Of a stretch of 64,000 nt of DNA, positions 20,098 through 29,001 are shown piece by piece. Source of the stretch: Aquiluna sp. (GTDB lineage: Bacteria; Actinomycetota; Actinomycetes; Actinomycetales; Microbacteriaceae); contig JAPKCK010000005.1 in assembly GCA_028822985.1 (NCBI GenBank), forward strand, positions 32,743-96,742, read 5' to 3'. The notes below the pieces were generated by a model. That model searched no databases and had not been told where the DNA came from. It worked only from the letters and a program-made list of their open reading frames with translations. Positions within the stretch are counted from its first letter, which is position 1; the number at the start of each line of letters is the position of its first letter. Made by a program: the position numbers and the translations under genes.

Positions 20098-21075
20098 ATG
20101 AATTCATTGCCTCCGGAACTGCACCCCGACCGCAACTTGGCCTTGGAGTTGGTGCGAGCCACCGAAGCCGCGGCAATTCGTGCCTATCCGTTCATTGGTA
20201 AAGGCGATAAGAATGCGGCCGATGGCGCGGCAGTCGACGCAATGCGAGCTTTCTTGGGGACCGTTAACTTCGAGGGTCTTGTGGTAATCGGGGAGGGCGA
20301 AAAAGATAACGCTCCAATGTTGTTCAACGGTGAAATCGTGGGAACTGGTAACGGCCCGAAGGTCGACATCGCCGTTGATCCCATTGACGGCACATCATTG
20401 ACTGCAGCCGGAAGGCAGAATGCTATCTCTGTGATAGCGGTTGCTGATCGCGGTTCAATGCTCGATGCTTCCACGATTTTTAAAATGGACAAGTTTGTAA
20501 CCGGGCCCGCCGGTATCGGTGTGTGTGACATTAGGCAGTCAATGGATGACAACCTTCGCGCCTATTCAAAAGTGACCGGTAAGCCAGTAGCTGAGATTCT
20601 GGTCGCAGTTCTGGATCGCGAATACAACGCTGAGCTCGTGGATGAAATCAGAAGGGCTGGAGCGGCGACTCGGCTGCTTCGAGACGGCGATGTTGCCGGT
20701 GGAATTCAGGCGGCGAGAGAAAATTCTCGAATCGATATGTGCGTCGGTAAGGGAGGGTCGCCAGAGGCGATTATTACCGCCTGCGGTATTCAGGCATTAG
20801 GTGGCCTTATTCAAGGAATTCTTGCTCCCGGTGACGAGGAGGAAAAAAAGCGCGGCCTCGACGCCGGCTTGAAGTTTGACTACGTTTATGAGACCAACGA
20901 AATGGTGAAATCTGACAACACATTTTTTGTCGCCACGGGGGTGACCGATGGCATGCTGTTCTCGGGTGTCAAAAAACTTGGCAAGACCATACTCACTGAA
21001 TCATTGGTGATTAGGGGAAGATCCGGAACCGTGAGAACTATCTCGGCCGAATACAAGGCTGACCGCTGGCTCTAG
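20098..21075 (+). CDS. glpX: Class II fructose-1,6-bisphosphatase
   Basis: A 325-residue gluconeogenic phosphatase that hydrolyses fructose-1,6-bisphosphate. Metal and substrate motifs are intact: GEGEKDNAPML near residue 64, DPIDGTSLTAAG near residue 96, and GKGGSPEAIITACG. This is the only complete copy in the window. From codon 161 to its stop it lies in the left 890-bp repeat and is duplicated at 44303-44800. An intact gene therefore remains despite the island insertion. Confidence 0.97.
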   Translation: MNSLPPELHPDRNLALELVRATEAAAIRAYPFIGKGDKNAADGAAVDAMRAFLGTVNFEGLVVIGEGEKDNAPMLFNGEIVGTGNGPKVDIAVDPIDGTSLTAAGRQNAISVIAVADRGSMLDASTIFKMDKFVTGPAGIGVCDIRQSMDDNLRAYSKVTGKPVAEILVAVLDREYNAELVDEIRRAGAATRLLRDGDVAGGIQAARENSRIDMCVGKGGSPEAIITACGIQALGGLIQGILAPGDEEEKKRGLDAGLKFDYVYETNEMVKSDNTFFVATGVTDGMLFSGVKKLGKTILTESLVIRGRSGTVRTISAEYKADRWL

Positions 21076-21467
21076 TGGACCAACTCGTCATCAACGAAGT
21101 GGTTTTTGGCAATCTGAATCCCCATGAGGGCACTCAGTAGCGCAACCCCAAAAAACATCCAGAGAGCAAACTCCCAACCTCCCGTGATCTCTCGGAAAAC
21201 TCCCACCAAAAACACAATGATCGTGGTGATTGTGTAACTCATTCCCTGACCAAACGAGCTAACGGCGAGCACTGTGCTGCGCTCTCTCGACCGCAGGTTA
21301 TAAAGAGTAAGAGCAAGAGGGAACATCGTCGGTCCAAGACCGAGCGCTGCCACCCAAACCCAGAGATGTGGCCCGTCGGTCCAAAGAATACCCAGCGCTC
21401 CTGTCATCCCCATGGCGCTTGAAAACCAGATAATGGGCGCGTGGAGCTGCTTGTACTTGACTGCTAG
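20578..21467. repeat. Left copy of the 890-bp direct repeat flanking the island
   Basis: Reads the same as 44303-45192 at a constant offset of 23725, with no mismatch or indel seen by eye. It covers glpX codons 161 to stop and the 3' third of the convergent MFS gene. Identity breaks at both ends into homologous but diverged codons: outside the left edge the right copy differs, and outside the right edge this copy differs from the intact MFS gene. Confidence 0.95.
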
Positions 21468-21503
21468 ACCGGGGACCAAATGCGCCGCGGGGAGGCCCAG
21501 GAT
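21072..21503 (-). pseudogene. C-terminal fragment of MFS transporter gene
   Basis: The frame encodes the last ~131 residues of the intact MFS protein at 44797-45981 exactly (from GLAVKYKQ to the stop), preceded by about a dozen diverged codons that read ILGLPAAHLVP where the intact gene has ILGLPAALLVP. Upstream of 21503 the homology stops and a truncated sufT-like gene begins on the other strand. With most of its helices missing it cannot transport. Confidence 0.92.
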
Positions 21504-21875
21504 TCTGCAGATCTTGGACTGACGGAGCCGGTCGCCGAAACCGTGCTTGTGGACGGGCCAGCCTTTGAGATGGACCAGGTAATGAGACAGCTCATGAATG
21601 TTTTCGAACCCGAAATCCCTATCAATGTTGTGGATCTGTGGCTAATCTACGGCTGTGAAGCACAGGAACTAGATGATGGCACGTACCGAGTTGAGATTGA
21701 AATGTCAGTGGCGGCACCGGGTTGTGGCATGAGTGACGTGCTCAAGAATGACGAGCAAACCGAGGTTGGGTTGGTCGCCGGTGTGAGCGACGTCGATGTT
21801 AAGTTGGTCTGGGGGCCACCGTGGGGTCAGGACCGAATGTCGGAGGCAGCCCGGCTGGAACTTGGAATGTTCTGA
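21498..21875 (+). pseudogene. 5'-truncated SufT/MIP18-family Fe-S assembly gene
   Basis: The frame encodes a MIP18 (DUF59) domain: EPEIPINVVDLWLIYG, the conserved cysteine in APGCGMSDVL, and the ending LVWGPPWGQDR...SEAARLELGMF, which matches SufT C-termini. SufT proteins have about 80 more residues before this; here the homology starts at QDSADLGL directly at the junction with the MFS fragment, sharing the six bases caggat. An ATG at 21480 or 21570 could still start a shortened protein, so residual function is not excluded. It looks like a relic of donor DNA. Confidence 0.7.
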
Positions 21876-22227
21876 GCTGACCAGGTCCCTACCGGGACAG
21901 GAGGACCTGAGGTCCCGCCTGACCTCACGAGCAATCGTGTCGACAAAGCGCAGCATGATTATCTTGTTGGGCGCTACGCAGGCAGGATTCTGGCGGAGTT
22001 CCGACACGGAAACGGGTCTAAAACCTCTTAGCCCTTGGTGTGCCGAATTGCACCCCTAAGTACGGCCTCCGCCTTAACAGCAACTCCAAACGAACAGAAG
22101 ACGCGGCATTCTCATTTGCTGTTGATTGAAGTCACTATTTGGACATACTATAGGATTCAAAGCAACTTTGTGTTAGCCAAGAATAGAAGCAAGCTTTGGT
22201 ATTTCCGGTCATGAACTCAGGAAGCAG
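21876..22227. other. Gene-free 352-bp stretch at the left island end
   Basis: No convincing reading frame is present. The first 40 bases contain overlapping inverted repeats (AGGTCC 21883-21888, GGACCT 21903-21908, GGTCCC 21911-21916) without a T tract, possibly a terminator for the sufT relic. The last 110 bases hold the fucD promoter: TTGATT at 22122-22127, an 18-base gap, TACTAT at 22146-22151 and the first ATCCTATA-type operator overlapping it. Confidence 0.6.
22122..22158 (+). promoter_or_regulatory. Promoter and operator 1 before fucD
   Basis: TTGATT and TACTAT hexamers 18 bases apart, with ATACTATAGGATTC (22145-22158) covering the -10 box. Read on the other strand the operator is AATCCTATAGTAT. 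A repressor bound here would block RNA polymerase; it is 70 bp before the fucD start. Confidence 0.65.
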
Positions 22228-23544
22228 TTGAAATTGAGCAAAATTATAGGCTTCGAGGTCGGAGACATCCGGTTCCCTACGTCAAAAACTCTAGTTGGGT
22301 CGGATGCGATGAATGCGGACCCGGATTACTCGGCAGCATATTTAGAAATTAAAACTGATTCTCCGGATGGCCTCTCCGGCCACGGCTTCGTCTTTACCAT
22401 AGGCCGGGGAAATGATGTTCAGGTGGCAGCAATTAGAGCCCTGGAAACAATGTTCTCAGGTGAGACCGTGGAGGATTTGCTAAATGACATGGGGAAAACC
22501 TGGAAACTAATGGTTCACGACTCGCAGTTTAGGTGGCTAGGACCGGAAAAAGGCGTGATGCACATGGCTATCGGAGCCGTCATCAATGCGCTTTGGGATC
22601 TGAAGGCGAAGCGAGAAGGGCTACCCCTTTGGTTGATGCTAGCCAACATGTCGCCGGAACAGCTGGCGGACTTGGTCGACTACAGGTACATCTCGGACAT
22701 GATTTCCAGAGAAGGGGCGGTAGAGATCTTTGAGAGACAGCTTTCCTCTCGAAATGAGCGAATTGAGAATCTGACCGCGAGTGGTTATCCCGCCTACACA
22801 ACCAGCCCCGGCTGGCTGGGCTACGACGATGAAAAACTGACTAGGTTGTGCCACGAGGCCAAGGCTGAGGGTTTCGGTCAAATAAAACTTAAAGTCGGTG
22901 CAGATCTGGAGGACGACAAGAGGCGGCTCCGCATCGCGAGAGAAGTGCTAGGACCGGATTATCCGATCGCAGTCGATGCCAACCAGCGTTGGGGGGTTCA
23001 AGAGGCAATTGACTGGATAAATGCGCTCAAGCCCCATAATCCGGCCTGGGTAGAGGAGCCCACCAGTCCTGACGACATTTTGGGACATGCGTCAATTGCA
23101 AAGGCCGTCGCTCCGATAAAGATTGCTACAGGAGAAAACTGCGGGGGCAGGGTGATGTTCAAACAGTTCATGCAGGCAGACGCGATGCAGGTTGTTCAGA
23201 TAGACGCCACGCGGGTGGCGGGAGTCAACGAAAATATCGCCATCATGCTGATGGCTCAAAAAGCTGGACTTCCCGTTTGCCCACACGCCGGCGGCGTCGG
23301 TCTGTGCGAAGCGGTTCAGCATTTGTCAATGTTTGATTTCGTTGCTATTTCTGGGACTATGCAGAATCGAGTTATCGAGTTTGTCGACCACTTGCATGAG
23401 CACTTCGTGGACCCCGTCGTGATAGCGCAAGGACACTATCGAGCGCCACTTAAAGCAGGTTCTAGCCAAGAAATGCTTGTGACATCTAGGGAGAAGTATC
23501 GATTCCCCACCGGCGCGGAATGGAGAGATCAAAATCGAATCTAA
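22228..23544 (+). CDS. fucD: L-fuconate dehydratase, enolase superfamily
   Basis: A 438-residue mandelate-racemase-group enzyme, close throughout to bacterial FucD and human ENOSF1. DIRFPTS, GSDAMNADPDYSAAY and GPEKGVMHMAIGAV match in the capping domain. The barrel has KLKVGAD (KxK) near residue 220, metal ligands in VDANQRW, WVEEPTSPDD and TGENCGG, the QIDATR aspartate and the CPHAGGVGLCE histidine. It dehydrates L-fuconate to 2-keto-3-deoxy-L-fuconate. TTG start at 22228 (a second TTG is at 22234). It is first of a two-gene operon with the aldo/keto reductase, 4 bp downstream. Confidence 0.93.
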   Translation: MKLSKIIGFEVGDIRFPTSKTLVGSDAMNADPDYSAAYLEIKTDSPDGLSGHGFVFTIGRGNDVQVAAIRALETMFSGETVEDLLNDMGKTWKLMVHDSQFRWLGPEKGVMHMAIGAVINALWDLKAKREGLPLWLMLANMSPEQLADLVDYRYISDMISREGAVEIFERQLSSRNERIENLTASGYPAYTTSPGWLGYDDEKLTRLCHEAKAEGFGQIKLKVGADLEDDKRRLRIAREVLGPDYPIAVDANQRWGVQEAIDWINALKPHNPAWVEEPTSPDDILGHASIAKAVAPIKIATGENCGGRVMFKQFMQADAMQVVQIDATRVAGVNENIAIMLMAQKAGLPVCPHAGGVGLCEAVQHLSMFDFVAISGTMQNRVIEFVDHLHEHFVDPVVIAQGHYRAPLKAGSSQEMLVTSREKYRFPTGAEWRDQNRI

Positions 23545-23548
23545 GTCC

Positions 23549-24541
23549 TTGGGCCGGGGCCCTATTTCCGCACCGACTCTTTCCCTTGGTTCTGCCCCGA
23601 TCGGCAACCTTCTGAAGATCACGCCAGAAGAAGATGCTCTGGATGCAGTCCGTGCGGCCTGGGAGGGAGGAGTGAGGTACTTCGACACTGCTCCGCACTA
23701 TGGCCTAGGCCTGGCAGAGCGTCGTTTAGGTCAAGCACTGGCGACATACCCACGCTCTGAATATCTAATTTCTACCAAAGTCGGAAGACTGCTGACACCC
23801 ACTTCTGACTTCCCCGGGGAAACGGACCTCGAGGATGGATTCATGGTGCCTAAGGATTTCATTCGAGATCTGGACTACTCCGGCGATGCCGTAATGCGGT
23901 CGATAGAACAGTCACTCAAGAGAATGAATACCGATTACGTTGACATCGTCTATGTGCATGATCCTGACGAGCATTACGAGGAGGCGCTAAACGGCGCACT
24001 GCCAGCGTTGTCAAGGCTTCGGGACGAGGGAGTAATCAAAAGCTTCGGCTGTGGAATGAATCAAGCAGAAATGCTTGCGGATTTCGTAAGAAATAGCGAC
24101 CTAGACGTCATCATGTTGGCGGGTAGATACACACTGCTAGACCAGGGGGCCCTGGAAGCCTTGCTTCCTCTAGCTGTGGAAAAAAATGTCAGCGTCGTGG
24201 CAGCTGGCGTCTTCAACTCGGGACTGCTGTCGAAAAATCGACCAGCGTCAGACGCGTCTTATAATTACATTCCAGCCACCATTGAGATGATGTCGAAGGC
24301 AAACCGCATTGCGGATATTTGTGAGTCATACGGAGTCGAATTACCAGCGGTCGCCGCCCAATTCCCGCTCGGGCATGATGCGGTGGCTAACATCTGTCTG
24401 GGAGCAAGGACACGCGAGCAAGTAGAACGAAACGTCAGTCTTTTTGAAGTGAATATCCCCGTCCAGCTATGGGAAGAACTTGGTGAATCCGGTGTTGTCA
24501 AAAAAGAGTCAGTAGCAAACTTTCTCGGCGAAGCTGGCTAG
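23549..24541 (+). CDS. Aldo/keto reductase, probable L-fucose 1-dehydrogenase
   Basis: A 330-residue TIM-barrel oxidoreductase of the D-threo-aldose/L-fucose dehydrogenase subgroup. The AKR tetrad is visible: FDTAPHYG (Asp and Tyr), STKVG (Lys) and VYVHDPDE (His). In this pathway it would oxidise L-fucose to L-fucono-lactone with NAD(P)+. The only plausible start is TTG at 23549, five bases after the fucD stop, so it is translated from the fucD message. Substrate is inferred from context and subgroup. Confidence 0.85.
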   Translation: MGRGPISAPTLSLGSAPIGNLLKITPEEDALDAVRAAWEGGVRYFDTAPHYGLGLAERRLGQALATYPRSEYLISTKVGRLLTPTSDFPGETDLEDGFMVPKDFIRDLDYSGDAVMRSIEQSLKRMNTDYVDIVYVHDPDEHYEEALNGALPALSRLRDEGVIKSFGCGMNQAEMLADFVRNSDLDVIMLAGRYTLLDQGALEALLPLAVEKNVSVVAAGVFNSGLLSKNRPASDASYNYIPATIEMMSKANRIADICESYGVELPAVAAQFPLGHDAVANICLGARTREQVERNVSLFEVNIPVQLWEELGESGVVKKESVANFLGEAG

Positions 24542-24683
24542 CGAAGACCAAAAATGAGGAACATCTCGAGGCTCAAGACCATCTATTGCGACGCAACTGC
24601 AGTTCGGTGCTCGAGCCCAATAAAGTTCCACTGCGGACAAAATTACCCGACTTAAGATTGCTGGCCCGCTGGGACTGCCAGCG

Positions 24684-24701
24684 ACAGGCCTCGAGGCCCG
24701 T
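24684..24701. promoter_or_regulatory. Palindrome ACAGGCCTCGAGGCCCGT upstream of the binding-protein-fold operon
   Basis: An 18-base near-perfect palindrome with central CG, 29 bp before operator 2. A near-identical element (16 of 18 bases) lies at 30209-30226 before the ABC transporter operon. A central-CG palindrome is the usual shape of LacI-family operators; no LacI gene is in the window. Confidence 0.55.
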
Positions 24702-24729
24702 CTCGACAGGGAGATTCTTTGCAAAACCC

Positions 24730-24746
24730 AATAGGATACATGATAT
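24730..24746. promoter_or_regulatory. Operator 2 (ATAGGATACATGATAT)
   Basis: ATCCTATA-family site (reverse strand ATATCATGTATCCTATT) 50 bp before the TTG start of the 24796 gene. Its position inside the longer reading frame is one reason for choosing the downstream start. Confidence 0.55.
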
Positions 24747-24795
24747 TGTAGTAAAGTTGAGGTCAATAAGCGACGCAGCTGAATTGGAGACCCTG

Positions 24796-25938
24796 TTGAT
24801 AAACCCTGGAGAAACGGTCCAACTAAAAGGGATGACCTGGGATCACAGCCGAGGAATCGACGGCCTTCTGGCTCTCGACAAGGAGCTGCAGGATACCTTT
24901 GGGGTCAGCATTGACTGGCAGTCGCGTTCCCTCCTTGCCTTCGGAGACCAGCACATCTCGTCTTTTGCGTCCGAGTTCGACTTTTTGGTGATTGACCATC
25001 CTCACGTGCCGGATGCGGCGGATTCAAGCTCAATTTTGGCCCTAGATCATTGGTTGCCGAGCGCGACGATAGACCAACTCTCGCTGGAAAGCGTTGGGGA
25101 CTCTCATGATTCTTACGCCTACAGGGGCAACATTTGGGCTTTCGGAATTGACGCAGCCGCGCAGGTATCCGCCTATCGGCTAGGAGGGAACGCCCCTCCG
25201 CCGTATTGGGCGGACGTGCTGGAGGATGCAAAAGAGGGCAAAGTTTTGTGGCCGTACAAGCCAGTCGATGCGTTCAGTACATTTGCTACCATGATGGCTC
25301 AACTGGGTAGCCCGCTTCTCACGCCCGGGAATACTTTGCATAAGAAAACTGCGCGTGAAGTGTTTTCATTCTTGATTGAGCTTGCCAGTCACGTGCCGAA
25401 TGAGTGCGCCGAGTACAACCCAATCGATGTGGCAGAGATCTTGTCTACAACACGAGACTTCGACTACAGCCCCGCGCTTTATGGATACACGAACTACTCG
25501 AGGGTTGGCTTCCGCGAAAACCTCCTCCAGTACAGCGATGTCGTTTCTTTTGATGGCAGGGCAACCGGATCGCAGATGGGCGGGGCGGGAATTGCGGTTT
25601 CGAGTTCGTCAAAGCATCCTGAACTGGCTTCGCAGGTAGCCGCCTTCCTTGCGCTCGCACCGGCCCAAATGGGGGCGTACACGGTTGGAGGCGGTCAGCC
25701 TGGCAATCTACGAGCTTGGCTTTCGCCGGAGCTAAACGAATTAACAAATAACTTTTTTAGGTACACGCTTCGAACTCTTGAAAATGCCTGGGTAAGGCCC
25801 AGAATTTTGGGATATCCCGATTACCAACTCGCCTTCTCCTTGGTTGTCAGCGAGGCCCTTACCGCCCGCAAATTTACCGAAGCAACACTCAACGAGCTCG
25901 AATCACTTTCCGACGTCCACCTAAGGGAGGCATTTTGA
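24796..25938 (+). CDS. Solute-binding-protein-fold protein without signal peptide
   Basis: A 380-residue protein related to family 1 sugar-binding proteins of ABC importers. It begins almost at once with the fold (LKGMTWDHSRGIDGLLALDKE) and has the hinge-like LVIDHPHVPD and GSQMGGAGIAVSSSSKHPELA stretches. No hydrophobic signal or lipobox precedes it, even in the open frame back to 24586, so it should be cytoplasmic. TTG at 24796 has GGAGA five bases upstream. It is the first gene of an operon with MaoC, lactonase, CoA-transferase, MaoC and Gfo/Idh/MocA genes; its stop overlaps the next start (TTGA). It may be a sensor, scaffold or enzyme; function unknown. Confidence 0.75.
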   Translation: MINPGETVQLKGMTWDHSRGIDGLLALDKELQDTFGVSIDWQSRSLLAFGDQHISSFASEFDFLVIDHPHVPDAADSSSILALDHWLPSATIDQLSLESVGDSHDSYAYRGNIWAFGIDAAAQVSAYRLGGNAPPPYWADVLEDAKEGKVLWPYKPVDAFSTFATMMAQLGSPLLTPGNTLHKKTAREVFSFLIELASHVPNECAEYNPIDVAEILSTTRDFDYSPALYGYTNYSRVGFRENLLQYSDVVSFDGRATGSQMGGAGIAVSSSSKHPELASQVAAFLALAPAQMGAYTVGGGQPGNLRAWLSPELNELTNNFFRYTLRTLENAWVRPRILGYPDYQLAFSLVVSEALTARKFTEATLNELESLSDVHLREAF

Positions 25939-26390
25939 CTAGATATCTCGAAGAGTTTCAAGTGGGTGAATCTCGCATAAGTCATGGCAGGACAATCACC
26001 GAGGCGGACATTGTTTTACATGCTGGCCAGACGGGCGATTTTTACCCCCATCACATGGACGCTGTCTTCTGCGCCACCCAGCCTTTTGGTCAGCGGATGG
26101 CGCACGGCACACTTGTTCTCTCGGTCGGAGTAGGACTTCTTGCAGGCGATGTGAACGAAGTTGCCTTGAGCTATGGCTACGAAAAAGTCAGGTTCATCAG
26201 GCCTGTATTCATCGGGGACACTATTCGCTCAAGAGCCACCGTTTCTGGCATTAGGGATAACCCCAAAAACCAAAGTGAGTCGGGGTTTTTGGATGAATTA
26301 GTGGAAGTTATCAATCAAAAGGACGAGACGGTTCTAGCCATGAGCAAGATTTATCTGATTAGCAAGAATCCCAATCTGAGCTCGAAATAG
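25935..26390 (+). CDS. MaoC-like hot-dog hydratase, catalytic-type
   Basis: A 151-residue hot-dog protein. The hydratase motif is present as GDFYPHHMD, with Asp and His at the positions used by (R)-specific enoyl-CoA hydratases, followed by FGQRMAHGTLVLS and SYGYEKVRFIRPVFIGDTI. It would add water to, or remove it from, an acyl-CoA thioester. TTG start overlapping the previous stop. A paralogue with an altered motif is encoded at 28468, and the two may form a heteromer. Confidence 0.82.
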   Translation: MTRYLEEFQVGESRISHGRTITEADIVLHAGQTGDFYPHHMDAVFCATQPFGQRMAHGTLVLSVGVGLLAGDVNEVALSYGYEKVRFIRPVFIGDTIRSRATVSGIRDNPKNQSESGFLDELVEVINQKDETVLAMSKIYLISKNPNLSSK

Positions 26391-26406
26391 GAAGAAGGAG
26401 AGACGC

Positions 26407-27267
26407 GTGACAGACCTACACACACCCAGGCACTCAATCGACACCCATCAGCACCTATGGGTAATTTCCGAGAGAAGCTATGACTGGCTGGTACCTGAAT
26501 ACGGGCCAATTTTCGATGATTTTCGCATGGAAGACGTCTCGGACGATATCAATGCTTCGGGTATAACAGGAACAGTGCTGGTTCAAGCAGCAGACACCTA
26601 CGAAGATACTTTTTATATGCTCTCCGTAGCGGAGAAAACTCCTTCGATCTCTGGAGTGGTGGCTTGGGTTCCTTTGGATAGGCCAGAAGAAGCAGCCGCT
26701 GCCCTGTCGATGTTCAAGAGGGCCCCCATCATTAAGGGAATTCGAAATCTAACGCATAATTACGAGGACCCGAGGTGGATTTTGCGCCCCGAAATAGCCG
26801 ATTCGCTGAAGATGGTGGAAGAGCACGGATATACGCTAGATATGGTGAGCGTGAATTCAGAGCATAATCACGCAATCGTTGCTCTTGCCAAGCGTCATCC
26901 AGGCCTTAAAATTGTGATTGATCACATGTCAAAGCCTCCAGTTGCGCAGGGGGAGCTTAATCCTTGGTCTGATGAAATGTCAGCACTGGCCCTAGAGCCG
27001 AACGTTTTTTGCAAAATTTCGGGCCTCAATACCGCATCCGGTAGCGACTGGACTTTCAACGACTGGCAGCCATACGTAGATCACGTCGTCGCAAATTTCG
27101 GGTCGAATCGAGTGATGCTTGGGAGCGATTGGCCAGTTTCGATTCTAAATGGCGACTTCCAGGGAGTCTGGAAAGCTCAGCGTGAGGTTATTTCTAACTA
27201 CACGGTGGACCAGCAGGACGATATTTACTTTCGGTCTGCGAGTAATTTCTACTCCCTAGGACTCTAG
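26407..27267 (+). CDS. Amidohydrolase-2 family lactonase (L-fucono-lactonase-like)
   Basis: A 286-residue COG3618-type TIM-barrel hydrolase. Metal and catalytic motifs: SIDTHQHLW (HxH) near residue 11, VIDHMSKPP near residue 180, and MLGSDWPVS near residue 240. It is most similar to L-fucono-1,5-lactonase and L-rhamnono-lactonase families and would open the fucono-lactone from the aldo/keto reductase. GTG start with AGAAGGAGAG upstream. It lies in the CoA-transferase operon, not with fucD. Confidence 0.85.
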   Translation: MTDLHTPRHSIDTHQHLWVISERSYDWLVPEYGPIFDDFRMEDVSDDINASGITGTVLVQAADTYEDTFYMLSVAEKTPSISGVVAWVPLDRPEEAAAALSMFKRAPIIKGIRNLTHNYEDPRWILRPEIADSLKMVEEHGYTLDMVSVNSEHNHAIVALAKRHPGLKIVIDHMSKPPVAQGELNPWSDEMSALALEPNVFCKISGLNTASGSDWTFNDWQPYVDHVVANFGSNRVMLGSDWPVSILNGDFQGVWKAQREVISNYTVDQQDDIYFRSASNFYSLGL

Positions 27268-27292
27268 CCTCGATGTCGGAAGGAATTTTGAG

Positions 27293-28471
27293 ATGATGTC
27301 GAAGCAGGAGTTGCCACTTAACGGCACCCTAGTACTGGACTTCAGCCAGTTTCTCGCGGGCCCAATGGCCGCGATGCGCTTGGGAGATCTCGGTGCGAGG
27401 GTTATAAAAATCGAGAGACCAAACGGAGGAGACATTGGCAGAAGGCTGGCCTTCGGCGGAATCGTTGCCGATGGCGACACCCTTTCATTTCACACCACCA
27501 ATCGCAATAAAGAGGGTTTTGCTGCGGATCTAAAAAATGCACAGGATAAAGAGAAAATTGCAAAACTTTTAGAGCACGCCGATGTGGTCATTCAAAATTT
27601 TCGACCGGGGGTAATGGAACGGCTTGGTTTTGGCTACGACGAAGTCTCAAAGAAGAACCCAAAAATTATTTACGCAAGCATTAGTGGCTACGGGTCGGTT
27701 GGCCCTTGGGCCAAAAGACCGGGCCAGGACCTTCTGGCTCAAAGTCTGTCGGGGTTGCCTTGGCTAAATGGGTCGGAGGATGATCCACCAACACCTGTTG
27801 GTATTGCACTGGCAGACATTATTAGCTCAATCCACTGTGCTCACGGGGTGACGGCTGCGTTGCTTCGACGGGAAAAGACAGGGCAAGGAGGACAGGTAGA
27901 AGTCAGCCTTATGGAGTCAATGCTCGACTTGCAGTTTGAGTTAATCAGTGCACGTCTCAATGATGCCTCGATCCGAGTCAATCGAGGCTCTTCCGAGTCC
28001 GCCCACGCCTTTTTGCCAGCTCCCTACGGCACCTACCCGACTTCAAACGGTTATCTCGCTCTGGCCATGGGTGAGATTCCTGCACTCGGCGAGATCCTTG
28101 GTCTCAGAGCCCTCGAGGCCTATCAGGATCCGGAGACCTGGTGGACCGAGCAGAGTGAGATCACCGCCCTGATTACGTCACACCTAAAGCACAAACCGAC
28201 AGAACATTGGCTTGACTTACTCGACGCTAAGGATGTTTGGTGCGCACCAGTTTTGACTCTTGACGAGCTGGTAGAGCATGACGGGTTTAAGAGCATGGAT
28301 ATGGCACAGAAAATCACCCGCGCTACCCCGGAGGGAGACCTTGACCTCTGGACTACAAGGGCTCCCATGAGATTTGATGGGATAACGCTGAAGAACTCAA
28401 CAGGGGCTCCGAGAATCGGCGAGCACAATTCAAAGATTGAGCAGGAGTTTATTAATAGGGAGACAACGTGA
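27293..28471 (+). CDS. CaiB/BaiF (family III) CoA-transferase
   Basis: A 392-residue interlocked-dimer CoA-transferase. N-terminal [24 protein letters not shown] motif, [22 protein letters not shown] segment (here [12 protein letters not shown]), and the catalytic Asp in [13 protein letters not shown] near residue 146 are present. It would move CoA between two carboxylic acids, for example onto a sugar-derived acid. ATG at 27293 (ATG also at 27296) with AAGGAA upstream. Its stop overlaps the next gene's GTG start by 4 bp. Confidence 0.9.
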   Translation: MMSKQELPLNGTLVLDFSQFLAGPMAAMRLGDLGARVIKIERPNGGDIGRRLAFGGIVADGDTLSFHTTNRNKEGFAADLKNAQDKEKIAKLLEHADVVIQNFRPGVMERLGFGYDEVSKKNPKIIYASISGYGSVGPWAKRPGQDLLAQSLSGLPWLNGSEDDPPTPVGIALADIISSIHCAHGVTAALLRREKTGQGGQVEVSLMESMLDLQFELISARLNDASIRVNRGSSESAHAFLPAPYGTYPTSNGYLALAMGEIPALGEILGLRALEAYQDPETWWTEQSEITALITSHLKHKPTEHWLDLLDAKDVWCAPVLTLDELVEHDGFKSMDMAQKITRATPEGDLDLWTTRAPMRFDGITLKNSTGAPRIGEHNSKIEQEFINRETT

Positions 28472-29001
28472 AAAATCAAAACTCGGATAAGGCTGCTCGC
28501 TACAAGATTCCAGTGTGGAATCAGGACGATAAGCACTACGAAGACTACGAAGTAGGCGAGCAGGACAGGTCCATACGTCGAACCATCTCCGAGGGGGAGA
28601 TGATGATCTTTAGCTCGCTACTTGTGGACCTCCACCCATATGTCGCGGACGACATATGGGCGAGAGAAGAGGGAATTTTCGGGAAGAGAATTGTCCCAGG
28701 TGCGCTGGTATTCAGCTATGGCATGGGGCTGATGGCTCACAACAATACCCAAACATTCAGTTATGGTTACGACCGATTGAGGTTCATAAAACCTGTCTTC
28801 GTTGGCGACACGATCTACACCATCAGAACCTTGCTGCGTAAGGAGCCCAAGTACGAAGAGCTTGGACTGTTCGCAGTCAGTTACGAAGTCTTTCGCGCAG
28901 ACGATGAGCAAATTGTGCTCTACTGCGAACATCTGCAAACTGTCCGATATAGGGATCCCTCAACGGCCAGGCTGGAATCAACACATGGGGCACAAGAATG
29001 A
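28468..29001 (+). CDS. MaoC-like hot-dog protein with altered active site
   Basis: A 177-residue paralogue of the MaoC protein at 25935: [19 protein letters not shown] aligns with its SYGYEKVRFIRPVFIGDTI. Where the partner has DFYPHHMD, this one reads DLHPYVAD, so the catalytic His position is Val. That resembles the non-catalytic halves of known actinobacterial MaoC heteromers. GTG start overlapping the CoA-transferase stop (GTGA), and its own stop overlaps the next ATG (ATGA), so translation is tightly coupled. Confidence 0.82.
   Translation: MKNQNSDKAARYKIPVWNQDDKHYEDYEVGEQDRSIRRTISEGEMMIFSSLLVDLHPYVADDIWAREEGIFGKRIVPGALVFSYGMGLMAHNNTQTFSYGYDRLRFIKPVFVGDTIYTIRTLLRKEPKYEELGLFAVSYEVFRADDEQIVLYCEHLQTVRYRDPSTARLESTHGAQE

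Noticed and set aside
21796..22059. An 87-codon frame across the gene-free left island end
   Set aside because: It overlaps the sufT relic in another frame, has skewed composition and no ribosome site; no family resemblance.
24586..24795. A longer start (24586) for the binding-protein-fold gene
   Set aside because: The extra 70 residues show no fold or signal peptide and would contain both the palindrome and operator 2; the TTG at 24796 has a proper ribosome site.
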